DNA of 64,000 nt, taken from Methylophilus glucosoxydans (lineage in GTDB: Bacteria > Pseudomonadota > Gammaproteobacteria > Burkholderiales > Methylophilaceae). A program made the position numbers and the translations under genes. Under the pieces are notes generated by a model. That model made no database searches. It was given only the letters and a program-made list of their open reading frames with translations, and had not been told where the DNA came from. The number at the start of each line of letters is the position of its first letter. Within the stretch, counting starts at the first letter, position 1. Shown here in pieces: positions 52,310-62,168 of this stretch. Location: the NCBI RefSeq assembly GCF_042676145.1, contig NZ_JBHTJW010000002.1:496001-560000 (forward strand), read 5' to 3'.

Positions 52310-53251
52310 TTATTCTTCAGTGGACACCGCAACTGGAAACGGTTTGCGTGCAAAGGCAATATGTTTTTCGTCTTGCGTGGCAATGGTCAGCGCCATGTCG
52401 TTGCTCGAAAATTTCTCATGGTCAAACATGGGATCTTCATCCTCCTCTTTAGCCTGGCTCAAATGCTTGAAGTCATACAAGTCAAAATCTGCCAAGTGTG
52501 AGGGCTCCACATTACCAATGGCACGGAAAATATTATTGATGCGCCCGGGTTGTTCACGCTCCCAGTTGTTAAGCATGTCTTTTACCTTTTGCCGCTGCAA
52601 GTTTTCCTGGCTGCCGCACAAATCACACGGAATAATCGGAAACTGCATGCCGCGTGCATAAGCGGCAATGTCTTTTTCGGCACAATAGGCCAGCGGGCGG
52701 ATCACCATGAATTCGCCACGGTTGGTCGCCAGCTTGGGCGGCATCGCCTTCATCTTGGCCCCGTAAAACATGTTTAAGAACAAGGTTTGCACAATGTCAT
52801 CGCGATGGTGTCCCAGCGCAATCTTGTTGGCACCCAATTGCTGCGCCGTGGTGTAGATAATGCCACGACGCAGGCGTGAACACAGACTGCAAGTGGTTTT
52901 ACCCTCAGGGATTTTTTCCTTGACGATGGAATAGGTGTCGGCCTCGACGATGCGATATTCCACACCCAGTTTTTCAAAGTAGGCCGGCAGAATGTCGGCT
53001 GGAAAGCCCGGCTGCTTCTGGTCCAGATTCATCGCAATCAGTTTGAAGTTGATTGGCGCGCGTTCTTGCAGCGCCAGCAGAATCATGAGCATGGCATGGC
53101 TGTCTTTGCCGCCACTCATGCACACCAGCACGGTATCGCCTTCCTCAATCATGTTGTAGTCACCAATGGCTTTACCGGTGGCACTAATCAACTGGTTGCG
53201 CAGCTTTAAAAAATTCTGGCTGACATCGTCAGGGTAATGTTTGATCTTCAT
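52310..53251 (-). CDS. ttcA: tRNA 2-thiocytidine(32) synthetase TtcA
   Basis: 313 aa. ATP-dependent sulfur insertion at C32 of tRNAs with an iron-sulfur cluster. PP-loop SGGKDSHAML (~47-56), CxxC pair CSLCSRLRRGI (~122-125) and third cysteine in CDLCGSQENLQR (~213), all in place. ATG start. Single transcription unit next to topA. Confidence 0.93.
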   Translation of the reverse strand: MKIKHYPDDVSQNFLKLRNQLISATGKAIGDYNMIEEGDTVLVCMSGGKDSHAMLMILLALQERAPINFKLIAMNLDQKQPGFPADILPAYFEKLGVEYRIVEADTYSIVKEKIPEGKTTCSLCSRLRRGIIYTTAQQLGANKIALGHHRDDIVQTLFLNMFYGAKMKAMPPKLATNRGEFMVIRPLAYCAEKDIAAYARGMQFPIIPCDLCGSQENLQRQKVKDMLNNWEREQPGRINNIFRAIGNVEPSHLADFDLYDFKHLSQAKEEDEDPMFDHEKFSSNDMALTIATQDEKHIAFARKPFPVAVSTEE

Positions 53252-53319
53252 AGGCGCGCATTATAGCGGAAAGCCGGGCGTAAAAATGGTAAGTGTTTGA
53301 TTATTTGAGGTGATTTTGT

Positions 53320-53640
53320 TTATTCCAGCGTAACATCTGCATCGCATCGCGTATCTGCAGCAATCCAGCGTCTGAATAATCGGCTGGCCGCACGGTTGAG
53401 CCTGGTCGGTAGCCAGCTTAAAAATTGCGCCGGCGCACTGACCATGCCGCAAAAATAACGTTTTTCAACTTCACTCCAGATCAGGGCGCGGCACGGGGTT
53501 TGATGCGGCCAGAGCAGGGTCAGACTCACCGGGCAGGGCTCGGCCGCACAACAGACACCACAGCCATTACAGGCTGCACCCAATTCGGGTTTGGGGGGCG
53601 CAGCAGCATGGATAGTGATGGTCTGCTCTTTAATCCGCAT
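53320..53640 (-). CDS. Cysteine-cluster (YkgJ-like) protein
   Basis: 106 aa with the motif CNGCGVCCAAEPCP (~23-36), the cysteine-rich metal-chelating signature of the YkgJ/UPF0153 group, plus later C49 and FCGMV. Function unknown, possibly iron or zinc binding. Its C-terminal half (SWLPTRLNRAASRLFRRW) is basic. It starts 8 nt downstream of the SDR gene, so they are cotranscribed. Confidence 0.72.
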   Translation of the reverse strand: MRIKEQTITIHAAAPPKPELGAACNGCGVCCAAEPCPVSLTLLWPHQTPCRALIWSEVEKRYFCGMVSAPAQFLSWLPTRLNRAASRLFRRWIAADTRCDADVTLE

Positions 53641-53647
53641 CGCTAAG

Positions 53648-54400
53648 TTAAATACTTAAATGGCGGCCGCCATCCACGGCCAGCACATGGCCGGTGATAA
53701 ACGGCGCGTCATACACCAGAAACTTGACCGCCTTGGCAATGTCATCCGGTTCGCCTGTGCGCTTAAGCAGGGTCTGGTTGACGACCTGTTGCCGGTAGGT
53801 TTCATCAAACTCCTGATTGTCTTCTGGCCACAACACTGGCCCTGGTGCAACCGCATTGACGCGTACATTGGGCGCCAACTCCTGCGCCAGCGATTTGGTC
53901 AGGTTGACCAGGCCGGCTTTGGCGGCACTGTAAACGATGTAATGCTTTTTCGGGCGCTCTATGTGCATGTCCGTGATGTTGACAATGCACCCCCGGCTGG
54001 CGAACAGGGCATCGGCGGCGGCCTGGCTTAAAAATAAGGGTGCTTTAAGGTTGCTGCCGGTGAGTTCATCCCATTGTGCTTCGCTAATGCCACCGAGGGG
54101 TGTCGCATAATAGCTGGAAGCGTTGTTGACCAGTGCATCGAGTCGGCCGAATTGTTGCAAGGTGGCTTGGATCAGTTTGGGTAAATCTGCCGTTTGCAGT
54201 AGGTTGGCCTGCATGATCGCTACACTGTCGGCACGCGTCTGGTTGAGCTCTGCTTGCAGTGTTTCGGCTTCTTGCTGACTGGTGTGGTAGTGCAACATCA
54301 CATTGGCCCCTTGCTGGTGCAAGGCGCGGGTGATGGCTGCGCCTACCCGCTTGGCACCGCCAGTAATCAATACTACTTTATTGTTAGGGCTGAATTTCAC
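53648..54400 (-). CDS. Short-chain dehydrogenase, pteridine reductase-like (FolM)
   Basis: 250-aa SDR. Cofactor loop TGGAKRVGAAIT (~14-25) with the arginine typical of NADPH-preferring pteridine reductases, NNASSY (~91-96), and the catalytic YSAAKAG (~158) followed by APGPVLWPED. Members reduce dihydropterins, e.g. FolM dihydromonapterin reductase. Divergent from the methyltransferase gene, 40 nt apart. Confidence 0.82.
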   Translation of the reverse strand: MKFSPNNKVVLITGGAKRVGAAITRALHQQGANVMLHYHTSQQEAETLQAELNQTRADSVAIMQANLLQTADLPKLIQATLQQFGRLDALVNNASSYYATPLGGISEAQWDELTGSNLKAPLFLSQAAADALFASRGCIVNITDMHIERPKKHYIVYSAAKAGLVNLTKSLAQELAPNVRVNAVAPGPVLWPEDNQEFDETYRQQVVNQTLLKRTGEPDDIAKAVKFLVYDAPFITGHVLAVDGGRHLSI

Positions 54401-54440
54401 GTTGTACTCTTTTCTAAACGGCTCACATTATAATGATTGA

Positions 54441-55610
54441 ATGACTGTTCAACCCACTTCTTCCCGCTTGCCTGTGCCGGATGCGCTGATGCAGGCGCAC
54501 AGCGACGCCCTGCACCAACAGATCAAAGCGCATATTGAGCAACAAGGCGGCTGGATTTCCTTTGCGGATTACATGCAGCAAGCCTTGTATACGCCACACC
54601 TCGGATATTACAGCGGCGGCGGCAATAAGTTCGGTATAGGCGGCGATTTTGTGACCGCCCCGCAGATTTCGCCACTTTTTGCGCGCGCCATCGCCAACCA
54701 GCTTGCTCCAGTGTTGTTAGAAACCGGGGGGGCTATTTTGGAGCTCGGTGCAGGCACTGGCAGATTGGCGCAAGGCTTGCTGCGGGCGCTGCATACCCAG
54801 CACCAGCTGCACCCACACTACTACATCCTTGAGGTAAGTGCCAACTTACGGATGCGCCAGCAAGAAAGCTTGCAGGCAGGCTTGCCAGCCGAACTTTATG
54901 CACGGGTGCAATGGCTGGATCGTTTGCCTGAGCAATTCACGGGCGTGGTGATTGGCAATGAAGTGCTGGATGCAATCCCGGTACAGCTGGTGGAGTGGCA
55001 TGGCGGCCGCTGGCTGGAGCGCGGGGTTGGCTATGAACATGGTTTTGTATGGCAAACGCGCCCTTTGCAAAATGAAGCAGACGTCGCACACATCGACGCC
55101 GCTCAGTTGCCAGAAGGGTATCTCACCGAAATCAATCCTGCAGCACAAGGATTGATCGCCAGTCTCGCCGCGATGTTGCAGCAAGGATTGATCTTGCTGC
55201 CTGATTACGGCTTCAGTGCCCGCGAGTACTATCACCCGCAGCGCAACCAGGGCACACTGATGTGTCATTATCAGCACTATGCGCATGATGATCCCTTGCG
55301 GTATCCCGGCTTGCAAGACATCACCGCCCACGTCGATTTTACCGCCATGGCCGAAACGGCATTGGCACATGGACTCGATTGCGCGGGATACACCAATCAA
55401 GCCCAGTTTTTGATCAATTGCGGCATTCTGCAATTGCTACAGCAGATCAATCCCGAAGACAGTGCCCATTATTTGCCGCAGGTGGCTGCGGTGCAAAAGC
55501 TGTTGTCACCAGCGGAGATGGGTGAATTATTCAAGGTATTGGCTTTGAGTAAAGGGATCTCGTTGCCATTGCTGGGCTTTTTGCAAGGGGATAAGCGGCA
55601 TCAGCTTTAA
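54441..55610 (+). CDS. SAM-dependent methyltransferase, MidA/NDUFAF7 family
   Basis: 389 aa, COG1565. SAM-binding ILELGAGTGRLAQGLL (~98-113), then EVSANLRMRQQESL and GVVIGNEVLDAIPVQLVEW (~171-189), then LPDYGFSAREYYHPQR. Mitochondrial relatives methylate an arginine of a complex I subunit; the bacterial target is unknown. ATG, no operon partner nearby on this strand until trmB. Confidence 0.88.
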   Translation: MTVQPTSSRLPVPDALMQAHSDALHQQIKAHIEQQGGWISFADYMQQALYTPHLGYYSGGGNKFGIGGDFVTAPQISPLFARAIANQLAPVLLETGGAILELGAGTGRLAQGLLRALHTQHQLHPHYYILEVSANLRMRQQESLQAGLPAELYARVQWLDRLPEQFTGVVIGNEVLDAIPVQLVEWHGGRWLERGVGYEHGFVWQTRPLQNEADVAHIDAAQLPEGYLTEINPAAQGLIASLAAMLQQGLILLPDYGFSAREYYHPQRNQGTLMCHYQHYAHDDPLRYPGLQDITAHVDFTAMAETALAHGLDCAGYTNQAQFLINCGILQLLQQINPEDSAHYLPQVAAVQKLLSPAEMGELFKVLALSKGISLPLLGFLQGDKRHQL

Positions 55611-55782
55611 GTTTGGGCTGGTTGATGGAGGCCGTATATGCTTGAATCAGCCATGTTTGCGCTTGAGTGCACGCAACCTTGATTGACACATTGTTGTCTC
55701 GCGACTGGTTGCAATGAAGCTGAAAGCACAGACCGTAAAAATCACAAAATCAAAATCATGCCTCTCAAGTATAATGCGCCCC

Positions 55783-56493
55783 ATGAGTGAATTAGACCAA
55801 ACCCTCCCGATTGACGAAGCGCCTTATCAACGCCGTATCCGCAGTTTTGTGCTGCGTCAGGGCCGCTTGACCAAGGGCCAGGAGCGCGCATTACAAACGG
55901 CCTGGCCGCAATTCGGGATCGAGTATGCAGCGCAGCCGCTCGATTTGGATCAGGCATTCGCGCGCAGCGAGAGCAAAAAAATCCTTGAGATCGGCTTTGG
56001 CATGGGGGATGCGACGGCAAAGATTGCACAAACCTTGCCTGACTATGACTTTCTGGCAGTCGAGGTACATACTCCAGGCGTGGGGAGTCTGCTCAAGTTG
56101 ATGCAGGAGGGGGATATCCAGAATATCCGTATTATTCAGCATGATGCGGTTGAGGTGTTACAGCAGATGTTGGCAGACGGTTCGCTGGATGGCGTACACA
56201 TTTTCTTTCCCGATCCCTGGCACAAAAAACGTCATCACAAACGTCGATTGATCCAGGCTGAGTTTGTAAAACTGTTGTGCTCAAAATTGAAAGCGGGCGC
56301 TTACATTCATGTGGCGACTGACTGGCAGGAGTATGCCGAGTGGGTACTTGAGGTATTGCGCGCAGAGCCACAGTTGCAGAATACTGCGGCAGATTACGCC
56401 GAGAAACCGGCCTACCGTCCGCTCACCAAGTTTGAAAACCGGGGTCTCAAGTTGGGACACGGGGTGTGGGATTTGGTATTCAGGCGCGTTTAA
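55783..56493 (+). CDS. trmB: tRNA (guanine-N7-)-methyltransferase
   Basis: 236 aa from the ATG at 55783 (MSELDQTLPIDEAPYQRRIRS). It methylates G46 in the variable loop of tRNAs. Motifs: EIGFGMGDAT (SAM loop), FFPDPWHKKRHHKRRLIQ and the C-terminal TKFENRGLKLGHGVWDLVF. The longer open frame upstream (from 55714) has no support; the ATG is the only good start. A terminator follows. Confidence 0.93.
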   Translation: MSELDQTLPIDEAPYQRRIRSFVLRQGRLTKGQERALQTAWPQFGIEYAAQPLDLDQAFARSESKKILEIGFGMGDATAKIAQTLPDYDFLAVEVHTPGVGSLLKLMQEGDIQNIRIIQHDAVEVLQQMLADGSLDGVHIFFPDPWHKKRHHKRRLIQAEFVKLLCSKLKAGAYIHVATDWQEYAEWVLEVLRAEPQLQNTAADYAEKPAYRPLTKFENRGLKLGHGVWDLVFRRV

Positions 56494-56499
56494 GGCCCA

Positions 56500-56531
56500 C
56501 TAAAAAGGCAGACTGTGCGTCTGCCTTTTTT
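56500..56531 (+). terminator. Terminator after trmB (also within the end of engB)
   Basis: AAAAAGGCAGAC-tgtgc-GTCTGCCTTTTTT palindrome with A- and T-tracts on both sides, serving the convergent trmB and engB genes. Confidence 0.85.
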
Positions 56532-57186
56532 ATTCGCTGGCTGGCGCCACCGCTTCCGTTTGGGTGTCGCCGCCAAAAAACCATTCGCCCAGCACTTTTT
56601 CTGCTTCATCCACCCCTTGCTTTTTCAGGCTGGAAAAGAGTTGCACGGTGATGGCATTTCCCCAGTTGGCTTGGAGCTCTTTGCGGACTTTACCTAAGGT
56701 GATAGTAGATTCGCTGCGCGACAATTTGTCGCTTTTGGTCAGCAGTACGTGCACAGGTTTGCCGCTGGGGCAGAACCAGTCCAGCATTTGCCGGTCTAGT
56801 GGTGTGAGTGGGTGACGGCTATCCATGACCAGTACCAGGCCGGCCAGGCTGCTGCGTTCGCTCAGGTAGCGGGACAGCACGTTTTGCCAATGCATGCGCA
56901 TGGCTTCAGGCACCTTGGCGTAACCGTAGCCAGGCAGGTCAACCAGGTGCTTGTCATCGCCTAGGGTGAAAAAGTTAATCAGCTGTGTGCGGCCTGGTTG
57001 CTTGCTCACAAACGCGAGCCGGTTGTGGTTGGCCAAAGTGTTCAGCGCGCTCGATTTTCCGGCGTTAGACCGGCCGGCAAACGCTACTTCAATGCCACTG
57101 GCTGGGGGCAAGTCCCGCAGGTGGTGTGCAGAGAGGTGAAAGCTGGCATTTTGGAAAACAGGCATGATGGCGTTGAGCTGACTCAA
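56530..57186 (-). CDS. engB: Ribosome biogenesis GTPase EngB/YsxC
   Basis: 218 aa. Walker A GRSNAGKSSALN (G1, ~37-48), G3 DLPGYGYAK (~83-91), G4 TKSD (~150) and G5 region SSLKKQ. The KQPGRTQLINFF G2 segment is typical. Needed for large-subunit assembly. ATG with nothing unusual; divergent from cytochrome c4. Confidence 0.94.
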   Translation of the reverse strand: MSQLNAIMPVFQNASFHLSAHHLRDLPPASGIEVAFAGRSNAGKSSALNTLANHNRLAFVSKQPGRTQLINFFTLGDDKHLVDLPGYGYAKVPEAMRMHWQNVLSRYLSERSSLAGLVLVMDSRHPLTPLDRQMLDWFCPSGKPVHVLLTKSDKLSRSESTITLGKVRKELQANWGNAITVQLFSSLKKQGVDEAEKVLGEWFFGGDTQTEAVAPASE

Positions 57187-57275
57187 GATTTGTGGACTAT
57201 TCAGGCTTGCATGCTATCACGAACAGGCTTTGTTTGATAAAATGCTGCAGAATAAAAACGTTGGGGCATTCAGAT

Positions 57276-57905
57276 ATGTTAAAGAGTTTTAAAGCGGGAT
57301 TGTTTTTATTGCTGGCAACTGGCTTGCAGCCTGTTTTTGCTGAGGAAGCGGCCCCTGCGGCGGCGGCACCAGCGGTCAATGGCCCTGAGAAAATCGTGCA
57401 GAACGTCTGTGCGGCTTGTCATGGCGCAGATGGTAACAGTGTGATTACGACCAACCCCAAGTTGGCGGGTCAGCATCCTGAGTACTTGGTCAAGCAGTTG
57501 ACTAATTTTAAAGAAGGCACGCGTGCCAACGCAGTGATGTCCGGCATGGCCGGTGCCTTAAGTCAGGAAGACATGGAAGGCTTGGCAAAATACTTTTCTT
57601 CCCAAAGCATTAAGCTGAACAAGGCGAAAAGTAATGGCAAAGGCTCACTGGGCGAGAAGATTTATCGTGGCGGGATTGCTGCAACGCAAGTGCCTGCCTG
57701 TGCAGCTTGTCATGGCGCGACGGGTGCCGGGTTGCCCAAGCAGTTTCCGCGCTTGGCCGGGCAGCATGCAGATTACACCTTGCAGCAACTGCGTACTTTC
57801 CGCACGGGTGAGCGCGCCAATGCACCAATGATGATGACCATCGCCGGTAAAATGAGCGATGCCGAGATGCAGGCTGTTGCAGACTATATCCAAGGTTTGC
57901 GTTAA
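57276..57905 (+). CDS. Diheme cytochrome c4
   Basis: 209 aa from the ATG at 57276 (MLKSFKAGLFLLLATGLQPVFA): Sec signal peptide cleaved after FA. Two heme-binding motifs CAACH, in NVCAACHGADG and PACAACHGATG, separated by ~100 residues; each half has its methionine ligand region (MSGMAGALS; MMMTIAGKMS). Periplasmic electron carrier of the bc1-to-oxidase branch. Upstream codons in the same frame are not credible starts. Next to ccsB/ccsA, which attach its hemes. Confidence 0.93.
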   Translation: MLKSFKAGLFLLLATGLQPVFAEEAAPAAAAPAVNGPEKIVQNVCAACHGADGNSVITTNPKLAGQHPEYLVKQLTNFKEGTRANAVMSGMAGALSQEDMEGLAKYFSSQSIKLNKAKSNGKGSLGEKIYRGGIAATQVPACAACHGATGAGLPKQFPRLAGQHADYTLQQLRTFRTGERANAPMMMTIAGKMSDAEMQAVADYIQGLR

Positions 57906-57920
57906 TTTTTGACTGCTCGA

Positions 57921-57951
57921 AAAAGGTGGCTTTGGCCACCTTTTTTACTGT
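57921..57951 (+). terminator. Terminator after cytochrome c4
   Basis: AAAAAGGTGGC-ttt-GGCCACCTTTTTT hairpin with T-tract. Confidence 0.85.
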
Positions 57952-58058
57952 AGCCGTATGCAACCTTTGCAGTTTTGTGTCGTCCACAACAGCGGGCCTT
58001 GCGTTAAGACCGTGACTGACCAGCAACCAAACTTATCCATCTTTTTGACGAGAACGAT

Positions 58059-60029
58059 TTGAAATCTCCAGCTTCATTTTCCCGGCGTGTTTATGAGTTA
58101 CTGAGTTCCATGCGTTTTGCTGTGAGCTTGTTAACGCTGTTGGGTGTTGCGTCGATTATTGGTACCGTACTCAAGCAGAATGAGCCCTATACCAATTACA
58201 TCGTCAAGTTTGGTCAATTCTGGTTTGAATTGTTCGAATTGCTGGGGTTGCTGGATGTCTATCATGCGGCGTGGTTTTTGGTGATTTTACTGTTTTTGGT
58301 GATTTCAACCACCTTGTGCGTGCTGCGGAATACACCGCTCATGCTCAAGGAATGGAAAACCTATAAAGAGCATGCGACTGAAAAATCCTTACGTTTATTT
58401 GAGCATCAGGCCAGTCTGACGACGGCTTCGGCAGCAACCGCCTTACATTCACAGTTGTCCGCCTGGTTGACGGCAGAGCGTTACACTTTTAAGGCGACGC
58501 CACAAAGTAATGGCGATGTGCTGATTGCGGCCAAATTGGGGACGCATCAGCGCTTGGGCTATATCTTTACGCATGCCGCGATTGTGGTGATTTGTTTTGG
58601 TGGCCTGCTCGATGGCAATTTGCCGTTCAAGATTCAGGAATTGCTGGGTTATAAAAAGGTTGAGACGCGCGATATTCCTTCACGCCAGGTGCCGCCTGAG
58701 AGTCGGCTGGGAGTGGGCAACCTTTCATTCCGCGCCAATATGACCTTGCCGGAAGGCGAACGTGATAACGTGTCTTTCTTGCGGGTGCGTGATGGCTATC
58801 TGGTCCAAGAATTACCTTTTACGGTAATGCTCAAGGACTTTCGTATCGAGCATTACCCGACCGGGATGCCGAAATCGTTTGAAAGCGATATCCTCATCAC
58901 TGATTCAGACCTGAAGCAACCGATTGAGGCGACGGTCAGAGTGAATCATCCTTTTATTTACAAAGGGATTGCGATTTACCAATCTGACTTTCAGGATGGT
59001 GGCTCACAGCTCAAATTCAAACTCTGGGATTTGGCCGCTAACCAGCAGGATGGATTTGATGTGGATGGCGTGATCTTGCAAAAAGGCTCGCTCGGTGACG
59101 GCGCGCAAAAGCTGACAGTCGAATTCAACGAGTTTCGCCAGTTTAATATCCTGAATCTGTCGGCGGATGGTAAAGGTAAGCCGCACAATGTGGGGCCAAA
59201 CACCACGTTCAAATTGCGCAATGCCAGTGGCCAGGCCCGTGAGTATGTCAATTACATGCAGCCTCTGATGCTGGATGGCCGCGCTTATTTCGTCTCTGGC
59301 ATGCGTGAGACCGTGCAGGAGGACTTCAAGTACTTGCGCATTCCCGCAGATGACGATATGGAAATCACCGGTTTTATGCGATTGCGCCAAACCTTACGCG
59401 ATGACAAGTCTATTCAGGCGATCGCGCAGCAGGTGGCCGCGCAAATGCCAGGTAATAATCCCACATTACGAGCGCAGTTTGAGCAAAGCTTGCAGCAGCT
59501 ACTGATGACCTTCAAGCGTGGCGGCTACAGTGAGTTGTCGCGCATTATTGAAAGCGCTGTGCCCAAAGACCAGCGCGAGCAAGCGGCACAAACTTATCTC
59601 AAATTGTTGAACCGTGCAGCGATGCAGGCATATCAAATGAGCCGTGCACAACGTCACTTGCAGCCTATCGCAGAGGATCAGACCAGCGCCATCTTTATAC
59701 AGGATAGCCTGAATGCCATGAATGACTTATTCTTTTATGGCACACCGTATTATTTTCAGCTCAAGAATTACACGCTGAAACAAGCCAGTGGTTTCCAACT
59801 TACGCGCTCGCCTGGGCAGAATTGGGTATATCTGGGTTCGGTGATGTTGGTACTGGGTATTTTTGCCATGTTCTATATTAAGGAACGTCGCTTGTGGTTA
59901 TTGATCAAACCTGCACAGCATGAAGTCCTGGTGGCCATGTCGTCTAACCGTAAAAATATGGACTTGGATCAGGATTTTGCGCGTGCGCGCCAGCAACTTT
60001 CAACGCTGTTGCAAGCACCTTCAGCATAA
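58059..60029 (+). CDS. ccsB: Cytochrome c biogenesis protein CcsB/ResB (System II)
   Basis: 656 aa, ResB/Ccs1 family. Start is a TTG (MKSPASFSRRVYELLSSMRF). Membrane helices near residues 23-40, 73-95 and 170-190 and a C-terminal one near 590; a large periplasmic domain lies between. With CcsA it exports and ligates heme to apocytochromes. The insert ~460-560, rich in helices (REQAAQTYLKLLNRAAMQ), is common in betaproteobacterial members. ccsA follows 24 nt downstream. Confidence 0.9.
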   Translation: MKSPASFSRRVYELLSSMRFAVSLLTLLGVASIIGTVLKQNEPYTNYIVKFGQFWFELFELLGLLDVYHAAWFLVILLFLVISTTLCVLRNTPLMLKEWKTYKEHATEKSLRLFEHQASLTTASAATALHSQLSAWLTAERYTFKATPQSNGDVLIAAKLGTHQRLGYIFTHAAIVVICFGGLLDGNLPFKIQELLGYKKVETRDIPSRQVPPESRLGVGNLSFRANMTLPEGERDNVSFLRVRDGYLVQELPFTVMLKDFRIEHYPTGMPKSFESDILITDSDLKQPIEATVRVNHPFIYKGIAIYQSDFQDGGSQLKFKLWDLAANQQDGFDVDGVILQKGSLGDGAQKLTVEFNEFRQFNILNLSADGKGKPHNVGPNTTFKLRNASGQAREYVNYMQPLMLDGRAYFVSGMRETVQEDFKYLRIPADDDMEITGFMRLRQTLRDDKSIQAIAQQVAAQMPGNNPTLRAQFEQSLQQLLMTFKRGGYSELSRIIESAVPKDQREQAAQTYLKLLNRAAMQAYQMSRAQRHLQPIAEDQTSAIFIQDSLNAMNDLFFYGTPYYFQLKNYTLKQASGFQLTRSPGQNWVYLGSVMLVLGIFAMFYIKERRLWLLIKPAQHEVLVAMSSNRKNMDLDQDFARARQQLSTLLQAPSA

Positions 60030-60053
60030 TGCGTTATTGAATCGGGGAATAAG

Positions 60054-61196
60054 ATGAATACGTCAACGTTATCCAAGCCAGTATCCTTCTGGCAGTCGTT
60101 AAGCAAGTTTGATTGGGTCTATGCCATTCTATTGCTGGCGGGTGCGGTGTTTTCGTATCAGCGCTATGCAGGCTTCATGGATATTTACGAGGTCAGCTTT
60201 CTGTTTGGGGCAGTCGCGGTATTTAGTTATTTGGGCTGGCGCTGGTCAGCCATTGCCCGCCTGGTCTTGGGTGTGGCTGTGCTGAGCCTGATTGGCGTCT
60301 ACGTTTATCAGGGCGACTTGAGTCAGGGTGGTCAACGCTTCTTGCTCAAGTTTCTGTTGGCCAGCCAGTCTGCCATCATGTGGATGAATGTGCTGTTTGT
60401 ATTGGCTATGCTGACCTATTGGCTGGCCATGTTCCAAAAATCAGAGTTCACCGCCAAAGTGGCCTCGGCCCTCACGTGGACGGCGACCTTGTTTGGGTTT
60501 GTCGGCCTGATGGTGCGCTGGTATGAGTCCTACCTGATTGCACCCGATATCGGCCATATTCCGATCAGCAATTTATACGAAGTGTTTATCCTGTTTTGCC
60601 TGATCACGGCTTTGTTGTATTTGCACTATGAGCAATTGTTTAAAACACGCCAATTGGGTGGTTTTGTGCTGGTGGTGATCAATGCGGCGGTGGGCTTTAT
60701 TCTCTGGTATACCTTTGATCGTCATGCCAACGAGATTCAGCCGTTGGTGCCTGCCTTGCAAAGTTACTGGATGAAGATTCATGTACCCGCCAACTTTATT
60801 GGCTATGGTTCCTTCTCGCTGGCGGCGATGGTCGCCGGGGCTTACCTGCTGGCAAAGCGGGGCATTCTGGCGAGTCGCTTGCCCGCGCCGCATGTGCTGG
60901 ATGATTTGATGTATAAAGCGATTGCGGTCGGTTTTGCATTTTTCACGATTGCAACGATTTTAGGGGCAATGTGGGCCGCAGAGGCTTGGGGAGGCTACTG
61001 GTCATGGGACCCTAAAGAAACCTGGGCACTGATTGTCTGGCTAAACTATGCGGCATGGCTGCATTTGCGTCTCATGAAAGGCTTGCGCGGCAGCATGTTG
61101 GCCTGGTGGGCGCTGGTCGGTTTGCTGGTGACAACGTTTGCATTTTTGGGCGTGAATATGTTTTTAAGCGGGCTGCATTCTTACGGTACGCTTTAA
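60054..61196 (+). CDS. ccsA: Cytochrome c biogenesis protein CcsA/ResC (System II)
   Basis: 380 aa, CcsA/CcmC family. About 8-9 helices and the tryptophan-rich heme-handling motif WAAEAWGGYWSWDPKETWAL (~302-321). Flanking histidine candidates are in KIHVPANFIGYG (~H242) and WLHLRLMKG. Operon with ccsB. Confidence 0.93.
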   Translation: MNTSTLSKPVSFWQSLSKFDWVYAILLLAGAVFSYQRYAGFMDIYEVSFLFGAVAVFSYLGWRWSAIARLVLGVAVLSLIGVYVYQGDLSQGGQRFLLKFLLASQSAIMWMNVLFVLAMLTYWLAMFQKSEFTAKVASALTWTATLFGFVGLMVRWYESYLIAPDIGHIPISNLYEVFILFCLITALLYLHYEQLFKTRQLGGFVLVVINAAVGFILWYTFDRHANEIQPLVPALQSYWMKIHVPANFIGYGSFSLAAMVAGAYLLAKRGILASRLPAPHVLDDLMYKAIAVGFAFFTIATILGAMWAAEAWGGYWSWDPKETWALIVWLNYAAWLHLRLMKGLRGSMLAWWALVGLLVTTFAFLGVNMFLSGLHSYGTL

Positions 61197-61400
61197 TTTT
61201 AAGTAGCCATTTCAACGGGCAGATGTGTAAACATCTGCCCGTTTTCTTTAGTCTTTTTGCTAGATTCCTGGTGTTTTATTTGTTAAATATATTTAATTAA
61301 TGTTAAAGTAATTGCTGTGCCGGGCTATTCATGGCGTCGGTGCAGAAGCGTCTCGGGTCATGCTTTTAACAACAGGTTTAAGCTATCAGGAGGATTTAAC

Positions 61401-62039
61401 ATGAAAACACAACAAGGGTTTACTTTGATTGAATTGGCGATTGTGCTGGTGATCGCCGGGTTGCTATTGGCCGGGGTGATGCGCGGGCAAGAATTGATTG
61501 CCAACGCCAAGGTGAAAAGCCTTGCCAGTGACTTTAGAAATATCCCCACTTATTTTTATGGCTATCAAGACCGTTTTCGCGTCTTACCCGGGGATGATCA
61601 TGCGGCGGATATCCATGTCAACGGCACCAATGCGACTACGAACGGGCAAACACAAAATGGCTTGATTCAAGGTGCTTGGAATTCAAACACAGATACGGAT
61701 GAATCATTTTTAATCTGGCAACACCTGCGATTGGCGGGCTTGGCTATCGGATCAACCGACCCCACCAGTACGCAATATGTGCCGCGCAATAGTGAAGGCG
61801 GGCAGTTGGGTGTCAGCAACGTGACCGCTTTAACAGCGGTCACCGCAGGCGCGTTTAGCAGTGCGCACGCCATGTGTTCCGATGCGATTTTAGGGCGTTA
61901 TGCGGCGCAATTGGATACCATGCTGGATGACGGTGTGGGCAATACTGGCGCCATGCGTGTTGTCCTAAATGGCACACCTAGTGCCGGTGTTGCCGCCCCG
62001 CTACCCGGCACGGCTTACTTAGTGTGCATGAGTTTTTAG
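61401..62039 (+). CDS. Prepilin-type N-terminal cleavage protein (pseudopilin-like)
   Basis: 212 aa. Start at ATG 61401, with AGGAGG eight bases upstream. The N-terminus MKTQQG-FTLIELAIVLVIAG is a classical type IV prepilin signal: short basic leader, cleavage after G6, glutamate at +5. The mature part has two cysteines (C at HAMCSDA and YLVCMSF). No other pilus or type II secretion genes are near, so its machinery lies elsewhere. Longer frame upstream is not used. Confidence 0.85.
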   Translation: MKTQQGFTLIELAIVLVIAGLLLAGVMRGQELIANAKVKSLASDFRNIPTYFYGYQDRFRVLPGDDHAADIHVNGTNATTNGQTQNGLIQGAWNSNTDTDESFLIWQHLRLAGLAIGSTDPTSTQYVPRNSEGGQLGVSNVTALTAVTAGAFSSAHAMCSDAILGRYAAQLDTMLDDGVGNTGAMRVVLNGTPSAGVAAPLPGTAYLVCMSF

Positions 62040-62065
62040 TGTAGAATACAACAGATTGCTGATAC

Positions 62066-62098
62066 AAAAAGCCTGGTTTTTCAGGCTTTTTGTATTAT
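62066..62098 (+). terminator. Terminator after prepilin-like gene
   Basis: AAAAAGCCTG-gtttt-TCAGGCTTTTTG hairpin with T-tract. Confidence 0.8.
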
Positions 62099-62168
62099 GA
62101 GGTTTACATACATCTTTTCAATTTGAATCTGTTTTAGAATAAGAGCCGATTTACAACTCCCACTTCCT

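Noticed and set aside
54846..55433. 195-aa minus-strand ORF antisense to the MidA-type gene
   Set aside because: No motif or ribosome site; shadow of a conserved enzyme.
61401..62039. Start of a type II secretion or pilus operon
   Set aside because: Only one prepilin-like gene is present, followed by a terminator and the mla operon.
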